Below are positions 8,216 to 16,900 of a stretch of DNA of 38,333 nucleotides, piece by piece. This DNA comes from Oscillospiraceae bacterium (GTDB lineage Bacteria; Bacillota; Clostridia; Oscillospirales; Oscillospiraceae). Both the position numbers and the translations under genes were made by a program. The DNA lies in NCBI GenBank assembly GCA_017522015.1, contig JAFXAW010000018.1:1-38333 (forward strand). The letters are read 5' to 3'. The notes under the pieces were generated by a model, which was not told where the DNA came from, did not search any database, and was given only the letters and a program-made list of their open reading frames with translations. How positions within the stretch are numbered: position 1 is the first letter of the stretch; every line of letters starts with the position of its first letter.

Positions 8216-8244
8216 TTGACACGCGCTGTGCAGATTGTTAAAAT
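8216..8244 (+). promoter_or_regulatory. Promoter of the GH63-like gene pair
   Basis: TTGACA (8216-8221), 17-base spacer, TAAAAT (8239-8244). It leaves a leader of about 165 bases before the ATG at 8415. The leader contains a GCGCCG/CGGCGC hairpin (8340-8345 with 8356-8361) but no evident terminator. Confidence 0.8.
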
Positions 8245-8414
8245 TAAAAAAGCCCTCCAAGGCGTTCCCTTTGTGCAGGAAAGCCGGGGAGGAGAAGGCC
8301 CGGAAAAGCGAATTTTGTATATTCCCGCGCCGCCCGAGTGCGCCGCCGATTTTTACGGCGCGGCTGCGGGCAGAGCGGACAGCAGCAGATATATCGGAAA
8401 GGCAGGAAAAATCA

Positions 8415-10178
8415 ATGAGCAATGCACTTTCGTTCCCCCCGAAAGAAAATCTGGTGGATCTTTCAAAACGCGGTATTTTTGCCCGGCGCGGCGCCTATAT
8501 GGGCATCGGCGCGGATATGCTCGGCGCGCCCGCGCCCGGCCAGAGCTTCCGGGAGGGCAGACTTTATCTCAACTCCCGCCGCAGCACGCCGAGTGCCAGC
8601 CAGCGCGGCATCTATCTGGCCTATTTCACGCCCATGTACAAGGGCGCCAAGGTGGCCTGTGAGGTACATATGACGCCCACGGAGCTGACGGTGTGCACCG
8701 CCTACGGACGCATCAGCGCCTGCTTTGCCGATGACAGCATGCTCTATTTCCGCGGCGAAAACGGCCTTTCGCTGCAGGTTGATGTGCCGATGTACGGACA
8801 GGAGATCATGAAAAAGCGCGCAGAAAACGCCTGCGAAGCCATGTTCCGCAGCCGCTGCTCGCTGGTGTTCAACGCGCTCAAAGGCGGCCTGACGATGGAC
8901 GCGGCCTGGGTCGCCGGGAAGAAGTCCACGCCCGATGCCGCCCTGTTCATCGAGCCGGACGAAAACGGCGAGTTCCTGCTGGCGATCGACGAGAGCGCCT
9001 ATGCCGGCAAGATTCGCGCGGCCTATCCCGCTTATGACGAGGCGCTTGCTTCCGTCACGGCGGACTGGGAGCAGTTTCTCGCCTGCGTGCCGGAGGTGAA
9101 CGAAGATCTGGCGCATCAGCGCATCGTGTCGAGCTACATCCTCTGGTCTTTCCTCATTCATGCTTCCGGCTGCGCCAAGCGGACGGTGATTTTGATGGCC
9201 ATCAACAGCGCGGCTTCTTCCTGGCAGATGGGCCATAATGCCGTTGCGCTGCGAAACAATTTGCCGATTGCAAGCGACCTGCTGCTTTCCGTGACGGACG
9301 CTGTGAGTGAGTACGGACAGTTTTCGGACTTTGTGGACGACGGCTCCTCCCATGCGCAGTCCCTCCATCCGCCCACACAGGGCTGGATGCTCAAGTGGAT
9401 GATGCGCACGCGCGATCTGAAAAAGGACTATCCGCGCGAGACGCTTGAGCGGATGTATACCTACTATGGCCGTTACGCGGAGTGGTTCATGCTTGCGCGC
9501 GACGACGATGGCGACGGGCTGCCGCAGTACGACAACGGCGACGAGTGCGGCTTTGACGACAGCAGCGCTTTCATGGTGCACGACCAGGTCGAGTCGCCGG
9601 ATCTGATGGCCTATCTCGCCTTGCAGTATGACGCGCTGGGCGATCTGGCGGAGATGCTCGATAAGCCGGACGAGGCCGCCGCGTGGCACAAGCGCTGCGA
9701 CGAGACGGTGGAAAAGATGATCGAGGTTTTCTGGAACGGCGAGCGCTTCATCGCCCTGTCCGCCCACACGCATGAGGTTATCGAAACGGACTCCCTGTTC
9801 TTCTATGCGCCGATCATCCTCGGCAAAAAGCTGCCGCAGGAGATCATTGACAAGATGACCGCCGATCTGCTGGATGAGACGAAATATCTCACGCCCTACG
9901 GCCTTGCCACGGAGACGCTCACGAGCGACGTGTTCCGCGTTTCCGGCTTCTCAAGAGGCTGGGTCCTCGCCCCCGGCAACCTGCTGGTCATCACGGGCCT
10001 GTACAGCGCCGGAAAGGTGGAAGAGGCGAAGATGATCGCGCAGCGCTTCTGCTCCGCCTGCGCGAAGTGGGACAGTCCGCTGCTCATGAACCCCATTGAG
10101 GGCGGCAGCTGCAATTTCTATTGCAGCTGGAGCTGCTGCTCGTTCCTGATTCTGGCAGATATGCTCAGCAATATGTGA
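8415..10178 (+). CDS. GH63/MGH1-like (alpha/alpha)6-barrel glycoside hydrolase
   Basis: 587 aa. The N-terminal ~200 residues are a beta-rich domain; the rest is an (alpha/alpha)6 barrel of the GH63, mannosylglycerate-hydrolase or trehalase-like type. The signature DDDGDGLPQY (363-372) followed by ECGFDDS (377-383) matches the family's Asp-rich loop and the general-acid region, making D381 the likely acid. Near the C-terminus NPIEGG (559-564) before CSWSCCSF gives E562 as a candidate general base. The family hydrolyses alpha-linked sugars or glycosides with inversion; the substrate is unknown. There is no signal peptide. The ATG at 8415 has AGGAAAA upstream; an in-frame start at 8235 would lie inside the promoter. 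A paralogue follows 17 bases later. Confidence 0.82.
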   Translation: MSNALSFPPKENLVDLSKRGIFARRGAYMGIGADMLGAPAPGQSFREGRLYLNSRRSTPSASQRGIYLAYFTPMYKGAKVACEVHMTPTELTVCTAYGRISACFADDSMLYFRGENGLSLQVDVPMYGQEIMKKRAENACEAMFRSRCSLVFNALKGGLTMDAAWVAGKKSTPDAALFIEPDENGEFLLAIDESAYAGKIRAAYPAYDEALASVTADWEQFLACVPEVNEDLAHQRIVSSYILWSFLIHASGCAKRTVILMAINSAASSWQMGHNAVALRNNLPIASDLLLSVTDAVSEYGQFSDFVDDGSSHAQSLHPPTQGWMLKWMMRTRDLKKDYPRETLERMYTYYGRYAEWFMLARDDDGDGLPQYDNGDECGFDDSSAFMVHDQVESPDLMAYLALQYDALGDLAEMLDKPDEAAAWHKRCDETVEKMIEVFWNGERFIALSAHTHEVIETDSLFFYAPIILGKKLPQEIIDKMTADLLDETKYLTPYGLATETLTSDVFRVSGFSRGWVLAPGNLLVITGLYSAGKVEEAKMIAQRFCSACAKWDSPLLMNPIEGGSCNFYCSWSCCSFLILADMLSNM

Positions 10179-10195
10179 CATAAGGAGGGACAGAC

Positions 10196-11914
10196 ATGTT
10201 CAGTGTTTTTGATAAAGTTCAGGGCAATGTGTGCAGCCCCGCGAAACATGTGTTCACCCGCGCCGGGGCCTATTTCGGCCTTGAGGCAAAGCCGCAGCGC
10301 CACACGCGGGCGCAGGATCTCGGCAAGTGGGGCAGCTCGGATCTGTACGTCACCACCGGCCGCGGCGGCGCCTCCGCGCGCGGCTCGCGCAACTGCCTGC
10401 TGCTTGTTCCCGTCCACCACGGCGTTATGGTGCCTTATGCCATGGAGACCTCGCCCACGGAGCTGAAGCTGCGCACCGCTTACGGTGACATCTGCCTTTG
10501 CTTTGCGGAGAAATCTCTGCTGCTTATTAAGGGCGAAAACGGCCTCGGCCTGCTGGTGGAAAACGACAACCGCGCCCACCAGTTCCTGCGCCGCAGGAAA
10601 GAAAATTCCTGGGAGATTCCCAACAGCCCGACCTGCTCGCTGGTCGTCACGGAGACCAAAGGCAGCTTCCGCATGGACGGTAAATATGACTTCCAGCGCC
10701 TGTCGCACCCGCAGGTGCGCGGCGAGGTGATTCCCGCGGAGGACGGCTCGTTCCTGCTGGCGATCGAGGAGTTTTCCCACCTCGGTCACACGCGGGAGTG
10801 CTATCCGGATTACGAAACGGGTCTTGCGTCCGTCACCGCGGATTGGGAGGCCTACCTTGCGCAGATGCCCGAAATGCCGGGCTACGAAGCCGCGCGCATC
10901 CCGGCGGCCTATCTCACATGGTCTCTGCTGGGCGGAAGCGCGCATCAGATTGAAAATGTGATGCTCTTCTCCGCGTTCGGACAGGCCTCAAACGGCTTCC
11001 AGCTCTGTCAGGCGGCCGCGGCGCTTTCCGGCAATCTGCCGCTGGCGGTTGATCTTCTGCTCGCGCAGCTGGAGCATCAGAGTCCGGACGGGCAGCTCCC
11101 CCTGTTCCACGACGATACGCGCGTGCTCGCGCAGACGGTTTCCGTGCCCGCACAGGGCTGGGCGCTCGAGCAGCTGATGCAAACGCACGATCTGGCGAAG
11201 GAAGTGCCTGCCGAGAAGCTTACTGCGCTCTACGAGGGCCTTGCCAAATGGGTCGGCTGGTACGATGCCTGCCGCGATAATGATGGCGACGGCGTGCCGC
11301 AGTACGAATCCGCGGAGGAGTGCGGCTTTGACGGCTGCCCGGTCTTTGAAAAGCAGAACGCCGTGGAGCTGCCCGACCTGTGCGCCTTCCTCGCGCTGCT
11401 GGAGGAGAAGCTCGGCGATCTGGCCGGGATGCTCGGCCGCGCGGAGAGTGCGGACTGGTACGCCCGCAGCAAGGCGCGCATCGAGCGCATGATTTCCGCG
11501 TTCTGGAACGGCAAGCGCTTTGTCGGCCGCGCGGCGGAAAGCGGGGAGACGCTGGAGGACGAATCTCTGGTGTTCTACCGTCCGCTCATCCTCGGAAAGC
11601 GTCTGCCGGAAGAGATCATGGAGGCCATGGCGGCGGACATCGCCGAGGGCGGCTACCTTGCCCCCGGCGGCGTGAGCAGCCGTCCCACCGCGCACATCGA
11701 GGGCAGCGAGTTGCCTGTGGATGTCGGCGGCATCATCCCCGCGGAGAACCTGCTCGTGGCAACGGGCCTGCTCGCAGCGGGCGAGACTGCGCTGGCCGAA
11801 ACCGTCGCCAAGCGCTATTGTGACGGCGCTGTGCGCTCCGGCGCGCCGGCGAGCTTCTTCGGCGGCAGCGCGGACGCAGCGGTGTTCCAGATCCTTGCGC
11901 AGATTGCGAAATGA
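10196..11914 (+). CDS. GH63/MGH1-like paralogue, possibly catalytically altered
   Basis: 572 aa, clearly paralogous to the preceding gene: the same beta-rich N-domain with matching segments (SPTELKLRTAYGDICLCFA against TPTELTVCTAYGRISACFA), then the helical barrel. The Asp-rich loop DNDGDGVPQY and ECGFDG (D379 as the acid candidate) are kept. The C-terminal segment that carries NPIEGG in the partner reads SFFGGSADAAVF here, so the candidate base glutamate is absent. It may be inactive, a regulatory or structural partner, or may use another residue. AAGGAGGGA precedes the ATG and the gap to its partner is 17 bases, so the two are co-transcribed and probably act together (inference). Confidence 0.8.
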   Translation: MFSVFDKVQGNVCSPAKHVFTRAGAYFGLEAKPQRHTRAQDLGKWGSSDLYVTTGRGGASARGSRNCLLLVPVHHGVMVPYAMETSPTELKLRTAYGDICLCFAEKSLLLIKGENGLGLLVENDNRAHQFLRRRKENSWEIPNSPTCSLVVTETKGSFRMDGKYDFQRLSHPQVRGEVIPAEDGSFLLAIEEFSHLGHTRECYPDYETGLASVTADWEAYLAQMPEMPGYEAARIPAAYLTWSLLGGSAHQIENVMLFSAFGQASNGFQLCQAAAALSGNLPLAVDLLLAQLEHQSPDGQLPLFHDDTRVLAQTVSVPAQGWALEQLMQTHDLAKEVPAEKLTALYEGLAKWVGWYDACRDNDGDGVPQYESAEECGFDGCPVFEKQNAVELPDLCAFLALLEEKLGDLAGMLGRAESADWYARSKARIERMISAFWNGKRFVGRAAESGETLEDESLVFYRPLILGKRLPEEIMEAMAADIAEGGYLAPGGVSSRPTAHIEGSELPVDVGGIIPAENLLVATGLLAAGETALAETVAKRYCDGAVRSGAPASFFGGSADAAVFQILAQIAK

Positions 11915-12035
11915 AGCACCCCGCGCGGGGCGTTTCCCCGGTTTTTCCCGCGGCAGCGAGAAATGCGCGTTGCTGCGATAGAATCAATATCCCGAAAGAA
12001 TAAGATTGTAAATTTTCAGTCAGGAGGATATAGAA

Positions 12036-12869
12036 ATGGATAAGAGAAAAAGATGGTACAGAAAATGGGATCTCGACGTCAGCCGTGAGACCGTGGAGAA
12101 AGTCGTTGCCGAGTGCAGCACGCCGGATAAATACGCCAGGGGCGGCGGCATTTTGAACGGCCCCTACACGCCTCCCGATTCCGAGGACCTCATCGGCAAA
12201 ACCCTTGTTTTCCGCAGCGAGGGCGTGGAGATGACCTTTGAAATCACGGGCATCAACGAGCTGATCTTCTCCGAGAACGGCGGCGAGAAAAAGACCTGCT
12301 TTACCAAGGTCAAAACGCTCAACCATGAGATTTATCTGATTAACCAGCTCATCCCCGGCTACACCATGTCGCGCCAGATCTCCCTCGTGGTGGACATGGT
12401 CAGCGGCTACGCCACGGTCTGCGACGCGCACTTCGGCACGCCCTATTCCAGCATTGATGTCGAGCGCAGCTTCATCTTCGGCCGTCTGGACGGCGACTTC
12501 CAGCCCGGTGAGATGCACCACTTCACCTCCGAGCTCGTTGGCAGAGCGATCGAGTGGAAGTACAGCGATAAGATCATGCTCATCAAGCACATGTACACCT
12601 CCGATTTGTATTACACCTATTCCGCCGCCGCACCGAACGGCGCGTGGATGGCCACGAACCCCGCGGACTATGTGAAGGTGCGCGATAACACCTTCATCTT
12701 CTCCTTCGTGGAGGAGCGTCAGGCCGGATTGCAGGGCTTCTTCGTGATCGACACGGATCTGATGCACGACATGGGCGTGTTCTACGGCTGCAGCGCCGAT
12801 CACATCTCCAGCAACTGCGTCGGCGCTATCGGACATTGGGCCGACTGCACCACCGTCTTCGATAAGTAA
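12036..12869 (+). CDS. MoaF-related (lipocalin-like) protein
   Basis: 277 aa. Two lipocalin-like repeats fit the MoaF N- and C-terminal domains: residues ~52-135 (LIGKTLVFRSEG onward) and ~165-275 (ELVGRAIEWKYSDK, IKHMYTSDLYYTYS, then ADYVKVRDNTFIFSFVEE). MoaF was first seen in a monoamine-utilisation regulon and its reaction is not established. Phenolic acid decarboxylases share the fold. GGAGGATAT lies before the ATG. It stands between the GH63-like pair and the UroD-like gene, each with its own signals, so a role in binding or converting a small aromatic or amine molecule is inferred. I see no convincing -35/-10 pair in the 121 bases upstream, so it may be read through from the GH63 pair. 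Confidence 0.75.
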   Translation: MDKRKRWYRKWDLDVSRETVEKVVAECSTPDKYARGGGILNGPYTPPDSEDLIGKTLVFRSEGVEMTFEITGINELIFSENGGEKKTCFTKVKTLNHEIYLINQLIPGYTMSRQISLVVDMVSGYATVCDAHFGTPYSSIDVERSFIFGRLDGDFQPGEMHHFTSELVGRAIEWKYSDKIMLIKHMYTSDLYYTYSAAAPNGAWMATNPADYVKVRDNTFIFSFVEERQAGLQGFFVIDTDLMHDMGVFYGCSADHISSNCVGAIGHWADCTTVFDK

Positions 12870-12885
12870 GCATTCCCGAAAAGAC

Positions 12886-12930
12886 GAAACAGGGGGGCGT
12901 GCGCTGTGAGCGTGCGCTCCCGTTTCTTTT
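12886..12930 (+). terminator. Probable intrinsic terminator after the MoaF-like gene
   Basis: GAAAC near 12886 pairs with GTTTC near 12922, with an inner GC-rich imperfect stem, followed by TTTCTTTT. The stem has a bulge. Confidence 0.55.
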
Positions 12931-12991
12931 GCAAGGCGCCTTCCCACGCGGAGGAATGGCGATATTCCGCCCCCCACGGGCGAAAAATCAG

Positions 12992-13021
12992 TTGACGCAG
13001 CGGGGAGAAATGGATTACAAT
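12992..13021 (+). promoter_or_regulatory. Promoter of the UroD-like gene
   Basis: TTGACG (12992-12997), 18-base spacer, TACAAT (13016-13021), about 50 bases before the ATG at 13072. Confidence 0.75.
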
Positions 13022-13071
13022 GGACGCAGACCTGATTAAAAACCTGTCGCAATCAGAAAGGAGAAATTTTC

Positions 13072-14145
13072 ATGAAGTATCCCAGACCCCCTTATCTGGC
13101 AGAGGGCATTCCGGTTAAGGAATACGGTTCTGTGTTTGCCAAGAGCAAGATCATGATCCCGCAGCTGGAGTATCCGATTGATGTTCGCGAAAACTTCAAG
13201 CGCGCCTACACCCGCAATAACCCCGTCTGGGTTCCCAACACCATGACGGATATGTGCAACGTCATGAACTCCGTTCTCACCGGCGCGCCGGAGGCGGACT
13301 GGACCCGCAAGGATCGGTATGACTGGACGGACTGGTTCGGCGTAGAGTGGACCTTCGTTCCGGATGCCGGCGGCCCGATGCTCAAGCCCGGCACGCAGTT
13401 CCTCGATGATATTACCAAGTGGGAAAGCCGCGTCAAGTTCCCGGATCTGAACGCTTATGACATCAAGGGCTGCTGCGAAACCTGGCTGAAGGAAAAGTAC
13501 GAGCCCGGCAAGATTCTGCACGTCAACATCGGACAGGGCTGCACCGAGCGTCTGGTCGCGCTGCTCGGCGGTTATACGGACGCCATGGTCGCGCTGGCCG
13601 TGGAGCCCGAAGCGGTGAAGGACTTCCTCGAGGCTTTCGTGGACTTCACGATCAAGTTCTTCGACAAGCTGTGTGAGTACCTGCCCATCGACATGATTAC
13701 CTATCATGACGACTGGGGCACGGAGCGTGACACCTTCTTCTCCGAGCGCATGATGGAGGAGATCGTCTACGATCCCACCAAGCGTCTGTTCGACCACTTC
13801 AAGAGCAAGGATCTCTGCCTCGAACATCACTGCTGCGGCCGTATCGAGCGCTTCCTGCCCTACATGGTGGAGCAGGGTGCCGACTTCCTGCAGATTCAGG
13901 CCCGCGCCAACAACATCAAGATGCTCAAGGAGAAGTACGGCGACAAGATCGGCTTCAACGTCATGGTTCAGGCGGACAGCGAGAACATCGAGGATGTGCA
14001 GGCGAATGTCCGCAAGGTCGTGGATACTTACGGCAAGGGCGGCGGACTGTATTCCGGCGTCATGGGCGGCACGCCCAAGGCGGTTTGGGACACGGTCATG
14101 GAGCTCTTTGCGTACAGCCGCGAGTATTACGAAGAGAACAACTGA
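13072..14145 (+). CDS. Uroporphyrinogen decarboxylase (UroD/MtaA/CmuA) family protein
   Basis: 357 aa TIM-barrel protein of the UroD superfamily. The motif YHDDWG (H212-D213-D214) and the segment CLEHHCCGR (residues 249-257) with an H-x-C pair are visible. In corrinoid methyltransferases of this superfamily (MtaA, MtbA, CmuA) an H-x-C pair plus a later cysteine bind zinc. Here the later region reads GLYSGVMGGTPKA and has no cysteine, so the zinc site may be incomplete or completed differently. No heme-synthesis genes are nearby, so true UroD activity is unlikely; demethylation or another reaction on a carbon skeleton is inferred. GAAAGGAG precedes the start. It is monocistronic, between its own promoter and terminator. 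Confidence 0.82.
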   Translation: MKYPRPPYLAEGIPVKEYGSVFAKSKIMIPQLEYPIDVRENFKRAYTRNNPVWVPNTMTDMCNVMNSVLTGAPEADWTRKDRYDWTDWFGVEWTFVPDAGGPMLKPGTQFLDDITKWESRVKFPDLNAYDIKGCCETWLKEKYEPGKILHVNIGQGCTERLVALLGGYTDAMVALAVEPEAVKDFLEAFVDFTIKFFDKLCEYLPIDMITYHDDWGTERDTFFSERMMEEIVYDPTKRLFDHFKSKDLCLEHHCCGRIERFLPYMVEQGADFLQIQARANNIKMLKEKYGDKIGFNVMVQADSENIEDVQANVRKVVDTYGKGGGLYSGVMGGTPKAVWDTVMELFAYSREYYEENN

Positions 14146-14172
14146 TTTTTCGCAAAGCGAACATAAAACAGC

Positions 14173-14208
14173 AGGCGGCGAAGGAATTTTTCCTTCGCCG
14201 CCTTTTTG
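14173..14208 (+). terminator. Strong intrinsic terminator after the UroD-like gene
   Basis: Perfect 13-bp stem (AGGCGGCGAAGGA at 14173-14185, TCCTTCGCCGCCT at 14191-14203) followed by a T-run. Confidence 0.92.
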
Positions 14209-14326
14209 CGTAAATATGCTTTTGTGTTTTATTCCCCGAGCGGAGCGCGATGGAGAAGCTCATCCCGGCTGCGCGGTGGCGCCGCCGGAAAGCCCGACAG
14301 GGCAGGGGTGTTTCTTTTCCCGCGTC

Positions 14327-16774
14327 TTAGGACAGGCGCGCGCACAGCGCAAGGATGCGCCCCGCGCAGAGCTGCAGCTCCTCGATGGAAAGCTCGCCGC
14401 TTTCCACGCACTCGACGATGCGGTCCACGTCATCCTGCTGGCCGGGCATGATGAGGTCGTTGCCCGCGCGCACGCAGAGCATCGGGTCGCTGCAGCCGGC
14501 CATGCCCATGCTGCGGTTGAAGGCGCTGCCGGTGGTGCCCCAGTCGGTCATCACAACGCCCTCAAAGCCCCACTCGCCGCGCAGGATCGTCTCAAGCAGT
14601 GCCTGGTTGTTCGCGCTGTGCACGCCGTTGATGAGGTTATACGAGGTCATCACCGACATGGGCGCGGACTCCTTCACGCAGATCTCAAAGCCCTTGAGAT
14701 AAATCTCGCGCAGCGCGCGCTGCGACAGGATGCTGTTCGAGCCGAAGCGGTCGGTTTCCTGATTGTTGCAGGCAAAGTGCTTGATCGTCGCGGCGCACTT
14801 TTCGCGCTTTTGTATGCCGCGCACGACGGCAGCGGCAGTCTTGCCGGAGATCAGCGGATCCTCGGAATAATACTCAAAGTTCCGGCCGCAGAGCGGGCTG
14901 CGGTGGATGTTCATCGCGGGCGCAAGCCAGAGGTTGACGCCGAAGCGCTGCATCTCCTCCGCGACGATGTCGCCGCATTCTTCCTGCAGCGCGGCGTTCC
15001 AGCTCTGCGCCAGCGCCGTGCCGATCGGGATTGCCGCGGCGTAGTGATAGAGAATCTCTCCGCGCTCCTGCGCGCGGCGCTCGTTCTCGATCTGCTGAGC
15101 CTGCAGCGCCTCCCACTCCTCCGGGGACATGAGATCCTTAAACCAGATGCTGGAATTCAGGTCGAGATTGATCGCGCCGCTTTCAACCTCGAAATAGCGC
15201 TTGTTCACGCGCACACCGGCCGGGCCGTCCGCCATGACCAGCTTGCCGAAGCCCTTTTCCTCCGCGATGTCGGCCGTTTCGCCCGCCGCGCCCGAGACGC
15301 GGGCGGAGGCGTTGCCGATGACGGAAAGCTCGCCGCCGGCGCGGTATTTTCCGGCGCAGATCGTTGCAAGCTCCCGCACCGTGAAGTCGGAAAGCTCGGG
15401 AAGATTCAGCTTCTCGCCCGCGATGCGCGCGCGGTCAAAATGTCCGGCGTTTTGCAGAACCGCGGCGTCCACCGCGAGGCGCGGCAGATTTTCCGGAACG
15501 CTGCGCTGCTTTTCGCCCTGCCAGTCCGCAAAGTCGGCATCGCCGCAGGCGTGGCTGAGATGCGCGGTGTAAACGCTCTGTGTGAGGCTTGCGATTCCGG
15601 CGGGGATGCCGTTGACGCTCAAAACATAGTCGCCGGCCTCCAGCAGCCATGCATCCTCGGCGCTGTCCCAGCTCGCCATGTCCTCCAGCGGCAGCCTGAG
15701 CGTAAAGCTCTCCTGCTCGCCCGGAAGCAGCTCGGCGGTCTTCTGATAGGCGCCCAGCTCGCGCAGCGGCTTAGGAAGCTTTCCGGCGGGCGCGCTGTAA
15801 TAGAGCTGCAGCGTCTCGCGCCCGGCGTATGCGCCGGTGTTGCGCACCGTGACGGTCACGGCGGCTGTCTTGTCCTCCACGGCAAAGCCCGTGACGCTTG
15901 TTTCAAAATCCGTGTAGCCAAGGCCATAGCCGAAGGGAAAAATCGGCTCTACGCCCGCTGCGTCGTAATAGCGGTAGCCGACGAACACGCCCTCGCGGTA
16001 GCGCGCGTCGCCGTGCAGGCCGAAATCGCCGAGGCTGGGATAATCCTCCGCCTTCGCCCAGGTCGTTGCGAGCTTTCCGGAGGGATAGGCCTTGCCGAGC
16101 AGAAGGTCGGCAAACACATCGCCGGTGACGGAGCCGAGCTGGCTGAGCAGCAGCACGTTTTCCACATGGGGCAGTACCTCGCTGATGTCCACAGGGCCGC
16201 CGACGTTGAGCACGAGCATGAATTTTTTGTATTTCTCCGCGCAGGCGAGGATGTCGCGCTTTTCATCCTCGGTGAGCAGCAGGTCGCCCGCGGCGGCGTG
16301 GCGATCCGCGCCCTCGCCGGAGTCGCGCGAGAGGACGTAAATGCCCACTTCGCCCGCGCCGTCGATCGGCGCGGCATACTGCGGCGCAGGCGGAACGCGC
16401 CCCATGCTGACCATGAAATAGGACCGTCCGGTGGCCTTCGCCTCCGCGACCAGCTCTGCCTCGAATTTCACGGCAATCTCCGCGCGGAGCGCTGCGCAGC
16501 CGCGCAGCCATTCCTTCGTCGTGACGGTGAAGCCGGCGTTTTCCAGCCCCTCCTCCACCGTGGTGTAGTGCCGGACGTTTACGTTGCCGGAGCCGGTGCC
16601 GCCCTTGATCGTCTCCCGCGCGCCCGCGCCGTAGAGCGCGACCGCACAGGGGGCGTTCAGCGGGAAGTCTCCGTTCTTTTTCAGCAGCACCGCGCATTCC
16701 GGGGCGAGCGCGCGCAGCGCGGCGTAATGCGCTTTTTCAAAGGGTTGAACAGCGTCCGTGCTGACTTTGACCAT
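14327..16774 (-). CDS. GH3 beta-glycosidase with permuted domain order
   Basis: 815 aa. The order is reversed relative to classical GH3: the alpha/beta sandwich (GH3 C) domain comes first (~residues 5-290, with SGEGADR and E154 as candidate acid/base), then a fibronectin-III-like segment (~300-420), then the TIM barrel (GH3 N) last (~480-815). The barrel carries the substrate-binding IKHF and the nucleophile motif VVMTDWG with D744. This arrangement is known for some rumen and gut beta-glucosidases. GGxGxGxV near the N-terminus (KGGTGSGNV) supports the sandwich domain. There is no signal peptide, so it should act on imported glycosides or cellodextrins. AGGAGGAA lies upstream of the ATG at 16774. 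It has a single-gene unit and its own promoter, back to back with the ABC importer promoter. Confidence 0.9.
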   Translation of the reverse strand: MVKVSTDAVQPFEKAHYAALRALAPECAVLLKKNGDFPLNAPCAVALYGAGARETIKGGTGSGNVNVRHYTTVEEGLENAGFTVTTKEWLRGCAALRAEIAVKFEAELVAEAKATGRSYFMVSMGRVPPAPQYAAPIDGAGEVGIYVLSRDSGEGADRHAAAGDLLLTEDEKRDILACAEKYKKFMLVLNVGGPVDISEVLPHVENVLLLSQLGSVTGDVFADLLLGKAYPSGKLATTWAKAEDYPSLGDFGLHGDARYREGVFVGYRYYDAAGVEPIFPFGYGLGYTDFETSVTGFAVEDKTAAVTVTVRNTGAYAGRETLQLYYSAPAGKLPKPLRELGAYQKTAELLPGEQESFTLRLPLEDMASWDSAEDAWLLEAGDYVLSVNGIPAGIASLTQSVYTAHLSHACGDADFADWQGEKQRSVPENLPRLAVDAAVLQNAGHFDRARIAGEKLNLPELSDFTVRELATICAGKYRAGGELSVIGNASARVSGAAGETADIAEEKGFGKLVMADGPAGVRVNKRYFEVESGAINLDLNSSIWFKDLMSPEEWEALQAQQIENERRAQERGEILYHYAAAIPIGTALAQSWNAALQEECGDIVAEEMQRFGVNLWLAPAMNIHRSPLCGRNFEYYSEDPLISGKTAAAVVRGIQKREKCAATIKHFACNNQETDRFGSNSILSQRALREIYLKGFEICVKESAPMSVMTSYNLINGVHSANNQALLETILRGEWGFEGVVMTDWGTTGSAFNRSMGMAGCSDPMLCVRAGNDLIMPGQQDDVDRIVECVESGELSIEELQLCAGRILALCARLS

Positions 16775-16819
16775 CGTATGTTCCTCCTGTATTTCCGGTA
16801 TATTTTTTTCGCTGCGTCC

Positions 16820-16848
16820 ATTATATTCCGGGAGACTTTCCCCGTCAA
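16820..16848 (-). promoter_or_regulatory. Promoter of the GH3 gene
   Basis: On the minus strand, TTGACG (16843-16848), 17-base spacer, TATAAT (16820-16825), about 45 bases before the ATG. It is divergent from the importer promoter, whose -35 starts only 18 bases away. Confidence 0.85.
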
Positions 16849-16865
16849 CGAAAATCGCCTCGCTC

Positions 16866-16894
16866 TTGACAAGTCCGCGCGCGGCGGATATAAT
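16866..16894 (+). promoter_or_regulatory. Promoter of the FecCD-type importer operon
   Basis: TTGACA (16866-16871), 17-base spacer, TATAAT (16889-16894): a consensus promoter. The expected start of transcription, about 16901, coincides with the first paired base of the structured leader. Confidence 0.88.
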
Positions 16895-16900
16895 AAGCCA

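Noticed and set aside
7878-8222. N-terminal extension of the esterase to 8222
   Set aside because: It would pass through the promoter and the 36-bp repeats; the ATG at 7877 has a strong ribosome site and begins the family similarity.
11915-12035. Promoter of the MoaF-like gene
   Set aside because: TTGCTG and TAAGAT-like boxes exist but at wrong spacing; no supported pair.
13072-14145. True heme-pathway uroporphyrinogen decarboxylase
   Set aside because: No heme genes nearby and the H-x-C region points to the methyltransferase-like branch of the superfamily.
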